Positions 47,358-55,820 of a DNA stretch of 64,000 nucleotides are shown here, piece after piece. The notes under the pieces were generated by a model. The model did no database searches, was not told the DNA's origin, and saw only the letters and a list, made by a program, of their open reading frames with translations. Source of the DNA: an uncultured Anaerolineae bacterium (lineage in GTDB: Bacteria > Chloroflexota > Anaerolineae > J036 > Brachytrichaceae); contig CALIMH010000003.1 of assembly GCA_938028725.1 (NCBI GenBank), forward strand, positions 1-64,000, given 5' to 3'. Position numbers and translations under genes: made by a program. The number at the start of each line of letters is the position of its first letter. Position 1 is the first letter of the stretch.

Positions 47358-48929
47358 ATGCCCGACGCGATTGCCATACTCGATTACGGCTCGCAGTTCA
47401 CCCAGTTGATCGCCCGGCGGGTGCGAGCGGCGCACGTGTATTGCGAATTGTTTCCATGGGATGCCCCCGCTGAGCAGGTGATGGCCATTCGGCCACGCGG
47501 CTTTATTCTCTCCGGCGGGCCAAACAGCGTGTATGCGCCCAACGCTCCATCGTTGCCTGCTTACGTCCTGGAGAGCGGGTTGCCGGTGCTCGGCATTTGC
47601 TATGGCATGCAACTGCTCGCACACACCCTGGGTGGAGACGTGGCCCCGCTCGAGCAGCGCGAGTATGGCTACACCGAGGTGGACTACACCGACGACACAG
47701 CTGCACGCACCTTGCTGCCCCCGTCGCTCGTGGGACGCCGCGCGGGGGTTTGGATGAGCCACGGCGACGGCGTCCGAACGCTGCCGGCGGGATTCGTGCC
47801 GATCGCTCACAGCGCGCATCGCCTCATCGCCGGGATGGCTGCGCCTGCTCGCCGTATCTACGCCTTGCAGTTCCATCCAGAGGTGAGCCACACTCAACAC
47901 GGCAGCGCGATCCTGGCCCGCTTCGCACGAGATGTGTGCGGCTGCGCTGGCGACTGGACCCCTGAGAACATCATCGAGAGCACCATCGCCCGCATTCGCG
48001 CCCAGGTGGGACAACGCCAGGTGATCTGCGGCTTGTCGGGCGGCGTGGATTCAGCAGTCGCCGCTGCCCTGACACACCGCGCTGTTGGCGACCAGCTCAC
48101 CTGTGTCTTTGTGGACACTGGCCTTATGCGCAAGGGCGAGGCTGAGCAAGTGATTCAGACTTTCAAAGCAGCGCAACAAGTGCGCCTGATCGCGATCAAC
48201 GCAGCGGAAGACTTCTTGGAAGCCCTCGCAGGCGTGACAGACCCTGAGGAGAAGCGTCGTCGCATCGGCGAGCAGTTCATTCGCATCTTCGAGCGCGCCA
48301 CTGCCCAAGCGCTGAACGACGATGGACGCTTTGGCCCGCCGCTGCTATGCCAGGGCACGCTGTACCCCGACGTGGTTGAGAGCCGCGGGCCAGAGCGGCA
48401 AGCCGCCGCAAAAATCAAAACGCACCACAACGTCGGCGGCTTGCCGAAAGACCTGCGCTTCGAGCTGCTCGAACCCTTGCGCCACCTCTTCAAGGACGAG
48501 GTGCGCGCGGTTGGCAGCGCGCTGGGCCTGCCCGACACCATCGTGTGGCGGCACCCCTTCCCAGGGCCTGGGTTGGCCGTGCGCATACTCGGGGAAGTGA
48601 CGTGGGAGCGCCTTGAGCGGCTGCGCGCTGCCGACACCATCCTACAAGAGGAACTGAGACAAGCTGACCTGCTGCGCGCCACCTCCCAAGCTTTTGCCGT
48701 GCTGCTGCCAGTGCGCACGGTGGGCGTGATGGGCGACGCGCGCACCTACAGCGAAGTCATCGCCATTCGCGCCGTCACCACCGACGACTTTATGACGGCC
48801 GATTGGGCCAGGCTGCCATACGAGGTGCTGAGCCGCGTGAGCACTCGCATCGTGAACGAGGTCGCCGGCGTGAACCGCGTGGTGTTCGACATCACCACCA
48901 AGCCCCCCGCAACCATTGAATGGGAGTGA
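47358..48929 (+). CDS. guaA: GMP synthase (glutamine-hydrolysing)
   Basis: 523 residues; converts XMP to GMP with glutamine and ATP. The class I amidotransferase triad is intact: C81 in GICYGMQLL, and H173 and E175 in QFHPEVSH. The ATP-pyrophosphatase loop [14 protein letters not shown] is at 226-239. The dimerisation domain ends with KPPATIEWE, the conserved C-terminus. The start follows a TAGAAT box by six bases. Confidence 0.97.
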   Translation: MPDAIAILDYGSQFTQLIARRVRAAHVYCELFPWDAPAEQVMAIRPRGFILSGGPNSVYAPNAPSLPAYVLESGLPVLGICYGMQLLAHTLGGDVAPLEQREYGYTEVDYTDDTAARTLLPPSLVGRRAGVWMSHGDGVRTLPAGFVPIAHSAHRLIAGMAAPARRIYALQFHPEVSHTQHGSAILARFARDVCGCAGDWTPENIIESTIARIRAQVGQRQVICGLSGGVDSAVAAALTHRAVGDQLTCVFVDTGLMRKGEAEQVIQTFKAAQQVRLIAINAAEDFLEALAGVTDPEEKRRRIGEQFIRIFERATAQALNDDGRFGPPLLCQGTLYPDVVESRGPERQAAAKIKTHHNVGGLPKDLRFELLEPLRHLFKDEVRAVGSALGLPDTIVWRHPFPGPGLAVRILGEVTWERLERLRAADTILQEELRQADLLRATSQAFAVLLPVRTVGVMGDARTYSEVIAIRAVTTDDFMTADWARLPYEVLSRVSTRIVNEVAGVNRVVFDITTKPPATIEWE

Positions 48930-49068
48930 ACCGCGGTTCGCGCTCACGACAAACCTCAGAGGAATCACTGCCAAGCGGCGCTGAAAGGCTCGCCAAAGTT
49001 AGCCCAAACCTCAAGCGGCCTTCATTCAGGCCTACAGCTATCGAGCTGCCTAACTGACTTACTGAATG
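48930..49068. other. Intergenic sequence between guaA and the greA promoter region
   Basis: No gene, and no intrinsic terminator with a T-run after guaA. The short GGCC-TTCATTCA-GGCC repeat near 49018-49033 is unremarkable. Confidence 0.4.
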
Positions 49069-49087
49069 TGTCCTAGTTTTGTCCTAG
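49069..49087. repeat. Tandem TGTCCTAG repeats upstream of greA
   Basis: TGTCCTAG occurs twice (49069-49076 and 49080-49087), 11 bases apart start to start, i.e. about one helical turn. They lie just upstream of the TATAAT at 49096 and cover the place of the -35 box, for which there is no consensus. This is the position of an activator or repressor site. Confidence 0.5.
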
Positions 49088-49095
49088 CCGAGTGG

Positions 49096-49101
49096 TATAA
49101 T
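49096..49101 (+). promoter_or_regulatory. -10 box of the greA leader
   Basis: Consensus TATAAT, 94 bases before greA and 19 bases before the leader hairpin. The predicted leader is about 90 bases. Confidence 0.55.
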
Positions 49102-49120
49102 CGAGGCTACTCAGAACAAA

Positions 49121-49147
49121 CGAGAGGCAAGCCAAGCCTCTCGTTTT
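49121..49147 (+). terminator. Intrinsic terminator-like hairpin in the greA leader
   Basis: CGAGAGGC, a seven-base loop, and GCCTCTCG form a perfect 8-bp stem followed by TTTT. It stands between the promoter and greA, 48 bases before the start codon. It is therefore either an attenuator of greA or the end of a short leader RNA of roughly 40 bases. There is no upstream gene close enough for it to serve as an ordinary 3' terminator. Confidence 0.65.
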
Positions 49148-49195
49148 AGTTCTCAGCAAAGAGCTTAGCCTTCACACGGAGGGAAGCATCAACTC

Positions 49196-49666
49196 ATGGA
49201 TCGGGAATACCTAACCCCACAGGGGCTGAAAAAATTAGAGGAGGAGCTGGACCACCTCAAGAACGTTGCGCGCTTGGAAGTCGCTCGTCGTCTTCACGAT
49301 GCAATGGCAGATGGCGAGATCGAGGAGAACGCCGAGTATGAGGCAGCGCGGCAACAGCAAAGCATGATTGAAGCGCGCATCGCTGAGATCGAGAACATCT
49401 TGGCGAACGCGGTGATCATCGAAAGCGGCGGGCCAGTGGATGAGGTGCGGCTCGGCGTGCGCGTCACCATCGCCGACGTTGAAAGCGGAAAGCGCGAGAA
49501 GTACACTCTGGTCGGCTCCACAGAGGCTGACCCCGAAAGCGGCTTTATCAGCCACGAGTCTCCTCTGGGACGAGCTTTGATGGGTCATAAGGTCAACGAC
49601 ATTGTGACCGTGTATGCTCCAGACGGCGAGCTGAAATACAAGATCATCCGCATCGAGCGAAATTGA
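49196..49666 (+). CDS. greA: Transcription elongation factor GreA
   Basis: 156 residues. The N-terminal coiled coil carries LTPQGLKKLEEELDHLK and the acidic tip DGEIEENAEYEAARQQQ; the C-terminal domain carries SGFISHESPLGRALMGHKVND. It rescues backtracked RNA polymerase by stimulating transcript cleavage. A good GGAGGG site precedes the ATG. A terminator-like hairpin lies in its leader. The stop codon overlaps the start of the helicase-like gene. Confidence 0.97.
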   Translation: MDREYLTPQGLKKLEEELDHLKNVARLEVARRLHDAMADGEIEENAEYEAARQQQSMIEARIAEIENILANAVIIESGGPVDEVRLGVRVTIADVESGKREKYTLVGSTEADPESGFISHESPLGRALMGHKVNDIVTVYAPDGELKYKIIRIERN

Positions 49667-51774
49667 ACGCACCAGCTTCTGCCTCCGACGCGCCCCCACC
49701 CTCCGCAAGGAGGGTGTATTGTTCTGGGCGGCCAGGCCTCGGCAAAACCACGCGCTTGATTGAGCGGCTTCAATCCCTGATTGCTAGGCCTGTCCGCCCT
49801 GATCGCATCCTGGTGCTCGTACCCCAACAGGCACAGGTGGAGCGCTTCAGGCAAGGGCTCGCAGCGTTGCGCTCGCCTTTTCGTGGCGAACCAATCATCA
49901 GCACGTTCTACCACCTCGCTCAGCGTGAGGTGGCTTTGTTCTTTCCCGCCATCGCTAACCAAGCAGGCTTCAGCGAGCCATATCGCGAGCCTGTCTTCCT
50001 CAACGTGGAGGCGACGCACTATCTTCTCAGCAGGCTGGTAGAGCCACAGCTCACGCTCTTCAGCGAGTTGCGATTGGCGACCGCGCGCATCGTCGCCCAA
50101 ATTTCCGACGCGATGAGTAAGCTGGCTGAGTCTGGCCTCCCACTATCCGAGTTGAGCGAACGGCTCGCCCTGGCTTGGCCAGATGATCCATCGCGCCACA
50201 AGTTGTTCCGAGCTGCCCAGGACTTGGCTCAACAGTTCCGCGAGTTTTGCTTGCGGCACGGGCTGATTGATTTCTCGCTCAAGATGACGCTCTTCAAGGA
50301 GCACCTCTTGTCATCGGAGTTCTACCCAGCTTACGCGCGCGCACGCTACCGCTACCTGCTGGTGGACAACGTGGAAGAGAACGTGCCGGTGATGCACGAC
50401 TTTCTGCGGCTGCTGCTACCAAGCTGCGAGGAAGCGCTGCTGGTGGAGGATGATCCAGGCAGCCTGCGCTACTTGCTCGGCAGTGACCCACGAGGCGCAC
50501 GCGCCCTGCGCGAATACTGCGATGCTGTGGAGACGCTGAGCGACGCAGCCGAAGCAGATCAACCCGCCCCAGTCCAGTTTGGATTCATGCTCAAGCGCGC
50601 GATCCTAGAGCAGCGCAGCCTGTCACTTGCTCAAGCAAGCCATCCGCAGCGCCTATCGGCCAACCGAGACCAGCGCTACTGGACTGACATGGTGAGCGCC
50701 ACGGTCGAGGCGATCGCCACACTGCGCGATCAGGGCTTTGCCCCATCCGACATTGTGGTGCTAGCGCCCTACGTGGAGGACGTGCTAGTGTTCACATTGA
50801 GCCGACGCCTGCACCAGTTCAACATCGGCGTGCAGACGCTGCGCCCATCGCGACCGCTGCACCAGCACCCTATCGCCCGCGCCCTGATCGCGCTAGCCCG
50901 CCTCGCCTATCCGGAGCTGCGCGTCGCGCGACCACTCTCAGAGGACGAGGTGGCGCTTGCCCTGCACAGCGCGATCGCTGAGCTAGACCTGATCCGCGCG
51001 AAAGTGCTTTGCAAGAGTGCCTTCAAGCTTCACACGCAACGCCTCGAGCTAGTGGACGAGGCCAAGCTCTGGACTCGGATCGGCTTCACCTTCCGCGAGC
51101 CTTTCCAGGAGCTGCATGGATGGCTCACGGCCTATGCTGAGCAAAACGGTGCTCAGCCCCTCGACCGCTTCTGGCAGCAGCTCTTCGTTGACAAGCTGTC
51201 GCGCCCCGGCTTCGCCATGTGCGCCAACCGCGAGGCTGCCACCGTGTGCTACAAGCTGATCGCATCAGCGCAGGCCTTTCGCAACATCTGCGAGCAGGCT
51301 CAGCTCAATCCAGAGACGCTGTGCCCACTTGAGCAGGCTGATGTGCAAGCGATCAACAGGGCGTGGCTGAAGATGCTAGAGATGCAACTCATGCCACGCC
51401 AGTTCGCTGCTGAGCGCTCGCCATTGCAATCTCGTGACTCTAACAGTGTGTTGCTCAGCACCGCCTACGCTTGGGCAATCAGCGATTTGCGCGCGCGAGT
51501 CCAAATTTGGCTGGACGTGCAAAGCAACGGTTGGCATCAGCGCCCCTATCAGCAGCTCACCCACCCCTTTGTGCTCTCGCGCCATTGGCCGCTTCAGAAG
51601 CGCTGGACAGACGCGGACGAGCTGGTGACCAGCCGCAACATGTTGGCGCGCTTGTGTAGCAACTTGGCCTTTCGCTGTGAGGAGCGTGTCTTGGTGGCCG
51701 CCAGCCAGCTCACGCTCAGAGGCGACGAGGAGCGAGGGTTGCTGGAAAAAGCGCTGCGCCGCTTGGGTGTGTGA
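49663..51774 (+). CDS. Degenerate SF1 helicase-like protein (UvrD/AddB-related)
   Basis: 703 residues. Walker A is present (SGRPGLGKTT, 21-30). The Walker B position reads YLLVDNVEEN (near 231-240) instead of the UvrD-type VDEYQD, so the catalytic Glu is Asn. The motif III region has VEDDPGSLRYLLGSD where UvrD has GDxDQSIYxFRGA. A recognisable 2A/2B region follows, but no motif V/VI arginine finger and no nuclease domain can be seen. AddB-like inactive helicase subunits share such decay. The likely start is the TTG at 49663 overlapping the greA TGA; a GTG at 49714 follows AAGGAGG too closely. A role in DNA end processing is only an inference. Confidence 0.7.
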   Translation: MNAPASASDAPPPSARRVYCSGRPGLGKTTRLIERLQSLIARPVRPDRILVLVPQQAQVERFRQGLAALRSPFRGEPIISTFYHLAQREVALFFPAIANQAGFSEPYREPVFLNVEATHYLLSRLVEPQLTLFSELRLATARIVAQISDAMSKLAESGLPLSELSERLALAWPDDPSRHKLFRAAQDLAQQFREFCLRHGLIDFSLKMTLFKEHLLSSEFYPAYARARYRYLLVDNVEENVPVMHDFLRLLLPSCEEALLVEDDPGSLRYLLGSDPRGARALREYCDAVETLSDAAEADQPAPVQFGFMLKRAILEQRSLSLAQASHPQRLSANRDQRYWTDMVSATVEAIATLRDQGFAPSDIVVLAPYVEDVLVFTLSRRLHQFNIGVQTLRPSRPLHQHPIARALIALARLAYPELRVARPLSEDEVALALHSAIAELDLIRAKVLCKSAFKLHTQRLELVDEAKLWTRIGFTFREPFQELHGWLTAYAEQNGAQPLDRFWQQLFVDKLSRPGFAMCANREAATVCYKLIASAQAFRNICEQAQLNPETLCPLEQADVQAINRAWLKMLEMQLMPRQFAAERSPLQSRDSNSVLLSTAYAWAISDLRARVQIWLDVQSNGWHQRPYQQLTHPFVLSRHWPLQKRWTDADELVTSRNMLARLCSNLAFRCEERVLVAASQLTLRGDEERGLLEKALRRLGV

Positions 51775-51815
51775 GAGGCGCCCCGCAGTAGCCCGCCAGA
51801 GCACCTCTCCCTCTA

Positions 51816-51888
51816 TGGTGACGACAGGACTCGAACCTGTGACCCGAGGCTTATGAGTCCCCTGCTCTACCAGCTGAGCTACGTCACC
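51816..51888 (-). tRNA. tRNA-Met (CAT anticodon)
   Basis: 73 nucleotides with a seven-base acceptor stem GGTGACG/CGTCACC, D-arm TAGCTCAGCTGGTAGAGCA, anticodon loop CTCATAA (CAT), and T-arm CAGGTTCGAGTCCTG, with discriminator A. CCA is not encoded. The GTAGCTCAGCTGGTAGAGC D-arm and the 1-72 G-C pair indicate elongator rather than initiator. A lysidine-modified tRNA-Ile2 cannot be excluded from the anticodon alone. Confidence 0.93.
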
Positions 51889-52042
51889 GCAACTGACTTT
51901 ATTCTACCAAAGTTGGCGACGGATTCGACGTTCGATGTGGCAATGCTTTGATTGCACTGCTTTGGCGCAACCCATCACTGTCCCGCACCCCTGCACTCAG
52001 CCTATCAGGCTTTATTGTGTGCGATAATCCACTGGACAATTC

Positions 52043-52855
52043 ATGAGCAGCATACGAATAGGAACACGCACCCTGCCTAAGGTCAGTTCAGCTGTGCAAG
52101 ACTTCCTCAGCGAGACACTGCTGGAGTCGCTGGAGCATGGGCGCGTGACGCTGCGCGCGCTAGCAGCGCGCCTGAGCGTGACCCCGCCGGCGGTCTCACG
52201 CATGGCGCAACGTCTGGTGCGCCAAGGGCTGATGCGGCGCGAAGGCGCCTGTGGGCTGGTGCTCACTGAGATGGGAAGGCGCATCGCCACACACGCCCTG
52301 CGCAAGCGCCGCATCTTTGAAGTGTTCCTGGTCGAAAAGCTCGGTTACAGTTGGGATGAGGTGTATCCTCTCTCTGCTGCATCCAATCACTTGGACGACG
52401 ATGTGGTCGAGCGCATGTTTGTGCAGGTGGGACGACCATCGCGCTGTCCCCACGGCGATCCTATCCCCACCCGCGATGGCGAGATGGAGATCAAGCCGGC
52501 GATGCGGCTGAGCGACGCGCCGGAGAACACCCGCGCCACCATCCAACGCGTCGCCTCCCATGACGGCGACCTGCTGCGCTACCTCGCCTCGATCCACTTG
52601 CGGCCCAACACGCGACTAGAGGTGGTCTCTCGCGCTCCATTTGGAGGGCCGCTGCGCGTGCGCGTCGCAAACGGTCGGTTTCATGATGAGCACGTGATCG
52701 GCATCGAGCTGGCCTCCAAAATCTGGTTGGAGGATGTAGCTCCCCTACCCCAACCCAACGGCAAAGCCGACTTGGCGGCAGAGAAGGCCTCTTTACCAGC
52801 AGGCCGCTCCGCCTCCCCGTCTCGGAGCAGCAACAACACGCCACAGGCCAGATAA
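52043..52855 (+). CDS. DtxR/MntR-type metal-dependent regulator
   Basis: 270 residues. The N-terminal winged helix (VTLRALAARLSVTPPAVSRM, then LVRQGLM) is followed by the dimerisation/metal domain with an HLDDDVVERMF-like helix and CPHGDPIPTRDGE, both hallmarks of the family. A FeoA-like SH3 domain (LLRYLASIHLRPNTRLEVVS) and a Ser/Pro-rich tail (after about 245) complete it. Members sense manganese or iron and repress uptake genes. No metal transporter gene is next to it; pheS follows by 27 bases. A GATAAT box lies 14 bases upstream of the ATG. Confidence 0.88.
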   Translation: MSSIRIGTRTLPKVSSAVQDFLSETLLESLEHGRVTLRALAARLSVTPPAVSRMAQRLVRQGLMRREGACGLVLTEMGRRIATHALRKRRIFEVFLVEKLGYSWDEVYPLSAASNHLDDDVVERMFVQVGRPSRCPHGDPIPTRDGEMEIKPAMRLSDAPENTRATIQRVASHDGDLLRYLASIHLRPNTRLEVVSRAPFGGPLRVRVANGRFHDEHVIGIELASKIWLEDVAPLPQPNGKADLAAEKASLPAGRSASPSRSSNNTPQAR

Positions 52856-52882
52856 GCCCGGCATCTTGCGTTCGACGCAGCT

Positions 52883-53935
52883 ATGAGCACCTTGCTGGAA
52901 CAGCTTGATCAGCTTGAGCAGGACGCACTGGCCACCCTGCACAACGCCAGCACAAGCGAAGCGCTCCAAGCTTGGCACACCCACTACTTTGGCAGCAAGC
53001 GCACCAAAGGCGCGCTGGAAGCCATGCTGGGCCTGCTCTCCAGCCTCGACAAGGCCGAACGCCCCGCGTTTGGCAAACGCGCCAACGAGGTGAAACAACG
53101 TCTGCTGGAGGCATTCGAAGCGCGCAAGGCCCAGGTGAAGGAGGCCGAGCTGGCTGCAGAGCTGGCCAGCGGCCAACTAGACGTGACCCTCCCGGGCCGC
53201 CCCCCCACAATGGGACGCCTGCACCCCACCACGCTGACCCACCGGCGCATCATCGCCATCTTCAAGCGCATGGGCTTCGAGGTGTATCGTTCGCCAGAGG
53301 TGGAGACGGACGAGATGAACTTCGGCCTGCTGAACATGCCGGAGCATCATCCTGCGCGCGATATGTGGGACACGTTCTACACCACACGCTCCGGCGTGAT
53401 CCTGCGCACGCACACTTCCCCGGGCCAAATTCGCGTGATGCGCGAATGGGGCGAGAACGGCACGCGCCCGCTGCGCGTGATCCTACCCGGCATGGTGTAT
53501 CGCTACGAGCAGGTCACTGCGCGCAGCGAGTCCCAGTTCACCCAGATCGAAGGCCTGGTGATCGGGCGGAATATCACTATGGCCGACCTCAAAGGCGTGT
53601 TTGCCGAGTTTGCCCGCCACATGTTTGGCAGCGCCGGCCAGATTCGTTTCCGCGGCTCCTACTTCCCCTTCACCGAGCCAAGCGTGGAGATTGATGTATA
53701 CCTTGGCACGGACACCCCTCGCGCGCGCATGCTGACCAAAGGCACAGGCTGGTTGGAGATCAGCGGCGCCGGCATGGTTCACCCCACCGTGCTGCGCAAC
53801 GGCGGCTACGACCCAGAGGAGTGGTCAGGCTTCGCTTTCGGGATGGGACCGGAGCGCCAAGCCATGCGCGTGCACGGCATCAACGACATCCGCTACTTCT
53901 GGCAGAATGACCTGCGCTTCCTGGAGCAGTTCTAG
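52883..53935 (+). CDS. pheS: Phenylalanyl-tRNA synthetase alpha subunit
   Basis: 350 residues. The N-terminal coiled coil (about 1-85) and the class II catalytic core are clear: motif 2 in LPGMVYRYEQVTARSESQFTQIEG, FRGSYFPFTEPSVEIDV, and motif 3 GFAFGMGPERQAM, which ends close to ...HGINDIRYFWQNDLRFL. It charges tRNA-Phe together with PheT. In most genomes pheT follows directly; here the next 560 bases hold only decayed sequence, so the partner must lie elsewhere. Confidence 0.95.
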   Translation: MSTLLEQLDQLEQDALATLHNASTSEALQAWHTHYFGSKRTKGALEAMLGLLSSLDKAERPAFGKRANEVKQRLLEAFEARKAQVKEAELAAELASGQLDVTLPGRPPTMGRLHPTTLTHRRIIAIFKRMGFEVYRSPEVETDEMNFGLLNMPEHHPARDMWDTFYTTRSGVILRTHTSPGQIRVMREWGENGTRPLRVILPGMVYRYEQVTARSESQFTQIEGLVIGRNITMADLKGVFAEFARHMFGSAGQIRFRGSYFPFTEPSVEIDVYLGTDTPRARMLTKGTGWLEISGAGMVHPTVLRNGGYDPEEWSGFAFGMGPERQAMRVHGINDIRYFWQNDLRFLEQF

Positions 53936-53943
53936 CGCCCGCC

Positions 53944-54408
53944 TCACCCACGTAGTAAACATCGCCAGCTAGCCCCCGCGATGCCATACCAATCCATCGC
54001 CAATGGACTGCACGAGCAGGCGGCGCTGAAGAGCAGTGGCCGGCCGTCGCGCGCAACAACACCGCAGCCATCAACACCAAACCGGCGAACACGCGCAGCG
54101 CATGGAAGGCCAACAGCTAATCGCGCTCGCTCAGTGAACTCCGCCACTTGAATCGCCAAGAACGGAGGGCCCAACGCACCGGCTGCGGTCACCCTAAAAA
54201 GCAGACCGCGGCGAATCTCCACGCGCAACGGCACGGTCCGCATCCACGATTGCGGCTGTGCTCCGCAGGGCGATGATTGTGTGGGTCGCTGCCAGCGCAA
54301 ACAGCGGTGGCTGGGCGTCTGGCGGAGGGCCGGGGCCGGTTGGTGGTGGCGCGCCTGCAGCAGCAGGCGACAAGCAGGGCTAAGAAAAGCGCCGACGCAC
54401 AAGCGCAC
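53944..54408 (-). pseudogene. Possible frameshifted remnant of a secreted or membrane protein
   Basis: The 561-base gap between pheS and the GH4 gene has no intact gene. On the minus strand, pieces in different frames look coding: a lipoprotein-like signal (ALFLALLVAC near 54385-54360), a Pro-rich stretch (PPPTGPGPPPDAQPP), a hydrophobic stretch (HALRVFAGLVLMAAVLL near 54105-54055), and fragments such as LLFRVTAAGALGPPFLAIQV. They would need at least two frameshifts to join. A decayed lipoprotein or permease is plausible; GC-rich chance similarity cannot be excluded. Confidence 0.28.
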
Positions 54409-54496
54409 GCCTAGCGGTGCTTGGCGAGCCAGGTCTATTGTGCAAGGGCCGGGTCATCTCGTATCTTGTGACACAGCCACGTCCCGAGGCCAAAAT

Positions 54497-55792
54497 TCAG
54501 TGGTAAGCCGGCAGCCAGTGGCCATGCGCCGCAATCAGATCGTCCACCAAGGCGCGAATCTGGTTGAGGTCTAGCTCAGCGGCGGTGTGAGGGTCAAGGT
54601 AGGCCGCGTGATAAATGTGCTCACGCCTGCCGGTCAGCGCTGCTTCGACGGTCAGTTCCTGGACGTTGATGTTGGTGCGCATGAGCGCGGCTAGCTGCAC
54701 CGGCAAGCGCCCCACCCTCACCGGCTGGATGCCGTTCTTATCCACGAGGACGGGAACTTCCACGCAGCAACCGGCCGGCAGGTTGTCGATCAGCCCTTCG
54801 TTGGGCACGTTGCCATACACCACCCGTGGCTGCCCTGTCTCGATGCTGTGGATGATCAGCGCGCCGTATTCGTGGCTGCGGCGCACCTCCAGGCTTTCGC
54901 CAGCCTCCAGGCGACGCCGCAGCGCCTCCCACTCAGCAATCTGCGCTTCACAACGCCGCAGATACTCATCCAGCGGGATGTTGAACTGGGCTATCAAGTC
55001 GGGTCGGTCACGCTTGATGAACCAGGGGACGTACTCGCTGAAGTGCTCGCTGGACTCGGTGACGAAGTAGCCGAGATGGCGAAGCACTTCATAGCGCACA
55101 CGGTTCCAGTGCGGTGCTTTGCCCTCGGCAGCGATCTGGCGTAAGCGGGGGTAGAGGTCTTCACCGTTGTGCTCCAGCTTTAGGTAGAAGGCCATGTGAT
55201 TGATCCCCGCGCAGAGGTAGTTGATCTCTTCTACAGGCACACCCACGTCCTGGGCGAGCTGCTCTGCTGTGCCCTGCACGCTATGGCACAGACCAATGGT
55301 GCGAATGCGCGTGGCGCGCGACAACGCCCAACAGTTCATCGCCATAGGGTTGACATATTGCAGAAAGTACACATCCGGGCACAGCTCCTCCATCTCACGC
55401 CCTATTTCCAGCAAGACGGGGATGGTGCGCAGGGCGCGCATGATGCCGCCCACCCCCAGCGTGTCGGCGATGGTCTGCCGCAGGCCGTAGCGCTTGGGCA
55501 CCTCGAAGTCAATCACGGTGGCGGGCTTATAGCCGCCCACCTGGAACATGCTGATGGCGTAGTTGGCGCCATCTAGGGCACGACGGCGGTCGGTGGTCGC
55601 CTCGATGGTCGGGCGCAAGCCAAGCCGCTCGGCGAGGCGATGCGCCACGATCTCCGAGACGCGCAGACGCTGGGGGTCAATGTCGAACAAGCACAGGTGC
55701 GCGCCGGACAGTTCGGGGAAGCTGAGGATGTCGCCGATCAGGTTGCGCGCGAACACGGTGCTGCCGGCGCCGATCAAGGTGATCTTGAGCAT
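54497..55792 (-). CDS. GH4 family alpha-galactosidase/alpha-glucosidase (MelA-like)
   Basis: 431 residues. Glycoside hydrolase family 4 uses NAD+ and a divalent metal and works by oxidation-elimination. The Rossmann start ITLIGAGSTVFARNLIGD and the GH4 segments QYVNPMAMNCWAL, GLCHSVQGT and AGINHMAFYLKLE are intact and most like MelA-type alpha-galactosidase. The metal-binding Cys is in GLCHSV. An AATAAT box eight bases upstream suggests a separate, leaderless transcript although the HDAC-like gene lies only 28 bases before it. Confidence 0.92.
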   Translation of the reverse strand: MLKITLIGAGSTVFARNLIGDILSFPELSGAHLCLFDIDPQRLRVSEIVAHRLAERLGLRPTIEATTDRRRALDGANYAISMFQVGGYKPATVIDFEVPKRYGLRQTIADTLGVGGIMRALRTIPVLLEIGREMEELCPDVYFLQYVNPMAMNCWALSRATRIRTIGLCHSVQGTAEQLAQDVGVPVEEINYLCAGINHMAFYLKLEHNGEDLYPRLRQIAAEGKAPHWNRVRYEVLRHLGYFVTESSEHFSEYVPWFIKRDRPDLIAQFNIPLDEYLRRCEAQIAEWEALRRRLEAGESLEVRRSHEYGALIIHSIETGQPRVVYGNVPNEGLIDNLPAGCCVEVPVLVDKNGIQPVRVGRLPVQLAALMRTNINVQELTVEAALTGRREHIYHAAYLDPHTAAELDLNQIRALVDDLIAAHGHWLPAYH

Positions 55793-55800
55793 GGATGGGA

Positions 55801-55806
55801 ATTATT
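55801..55806 (-). promoter_or_regulatory. -10 box of the GH4 gene
   Basis: AATAAT on the minus strand, eight bases before the ATG at 55792. Confidence 0.35.
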
Positions 55807-55820
55807 GCGCAGCAGCTCGC

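Noticed and set aside
51769-51809. Hairpin after the helicase-like gene (GAGAGGCGC ... GCACCTCTC) as a terminator.
   Set aside because: The stem has a mismatch, the loop is long and no T-run follows.
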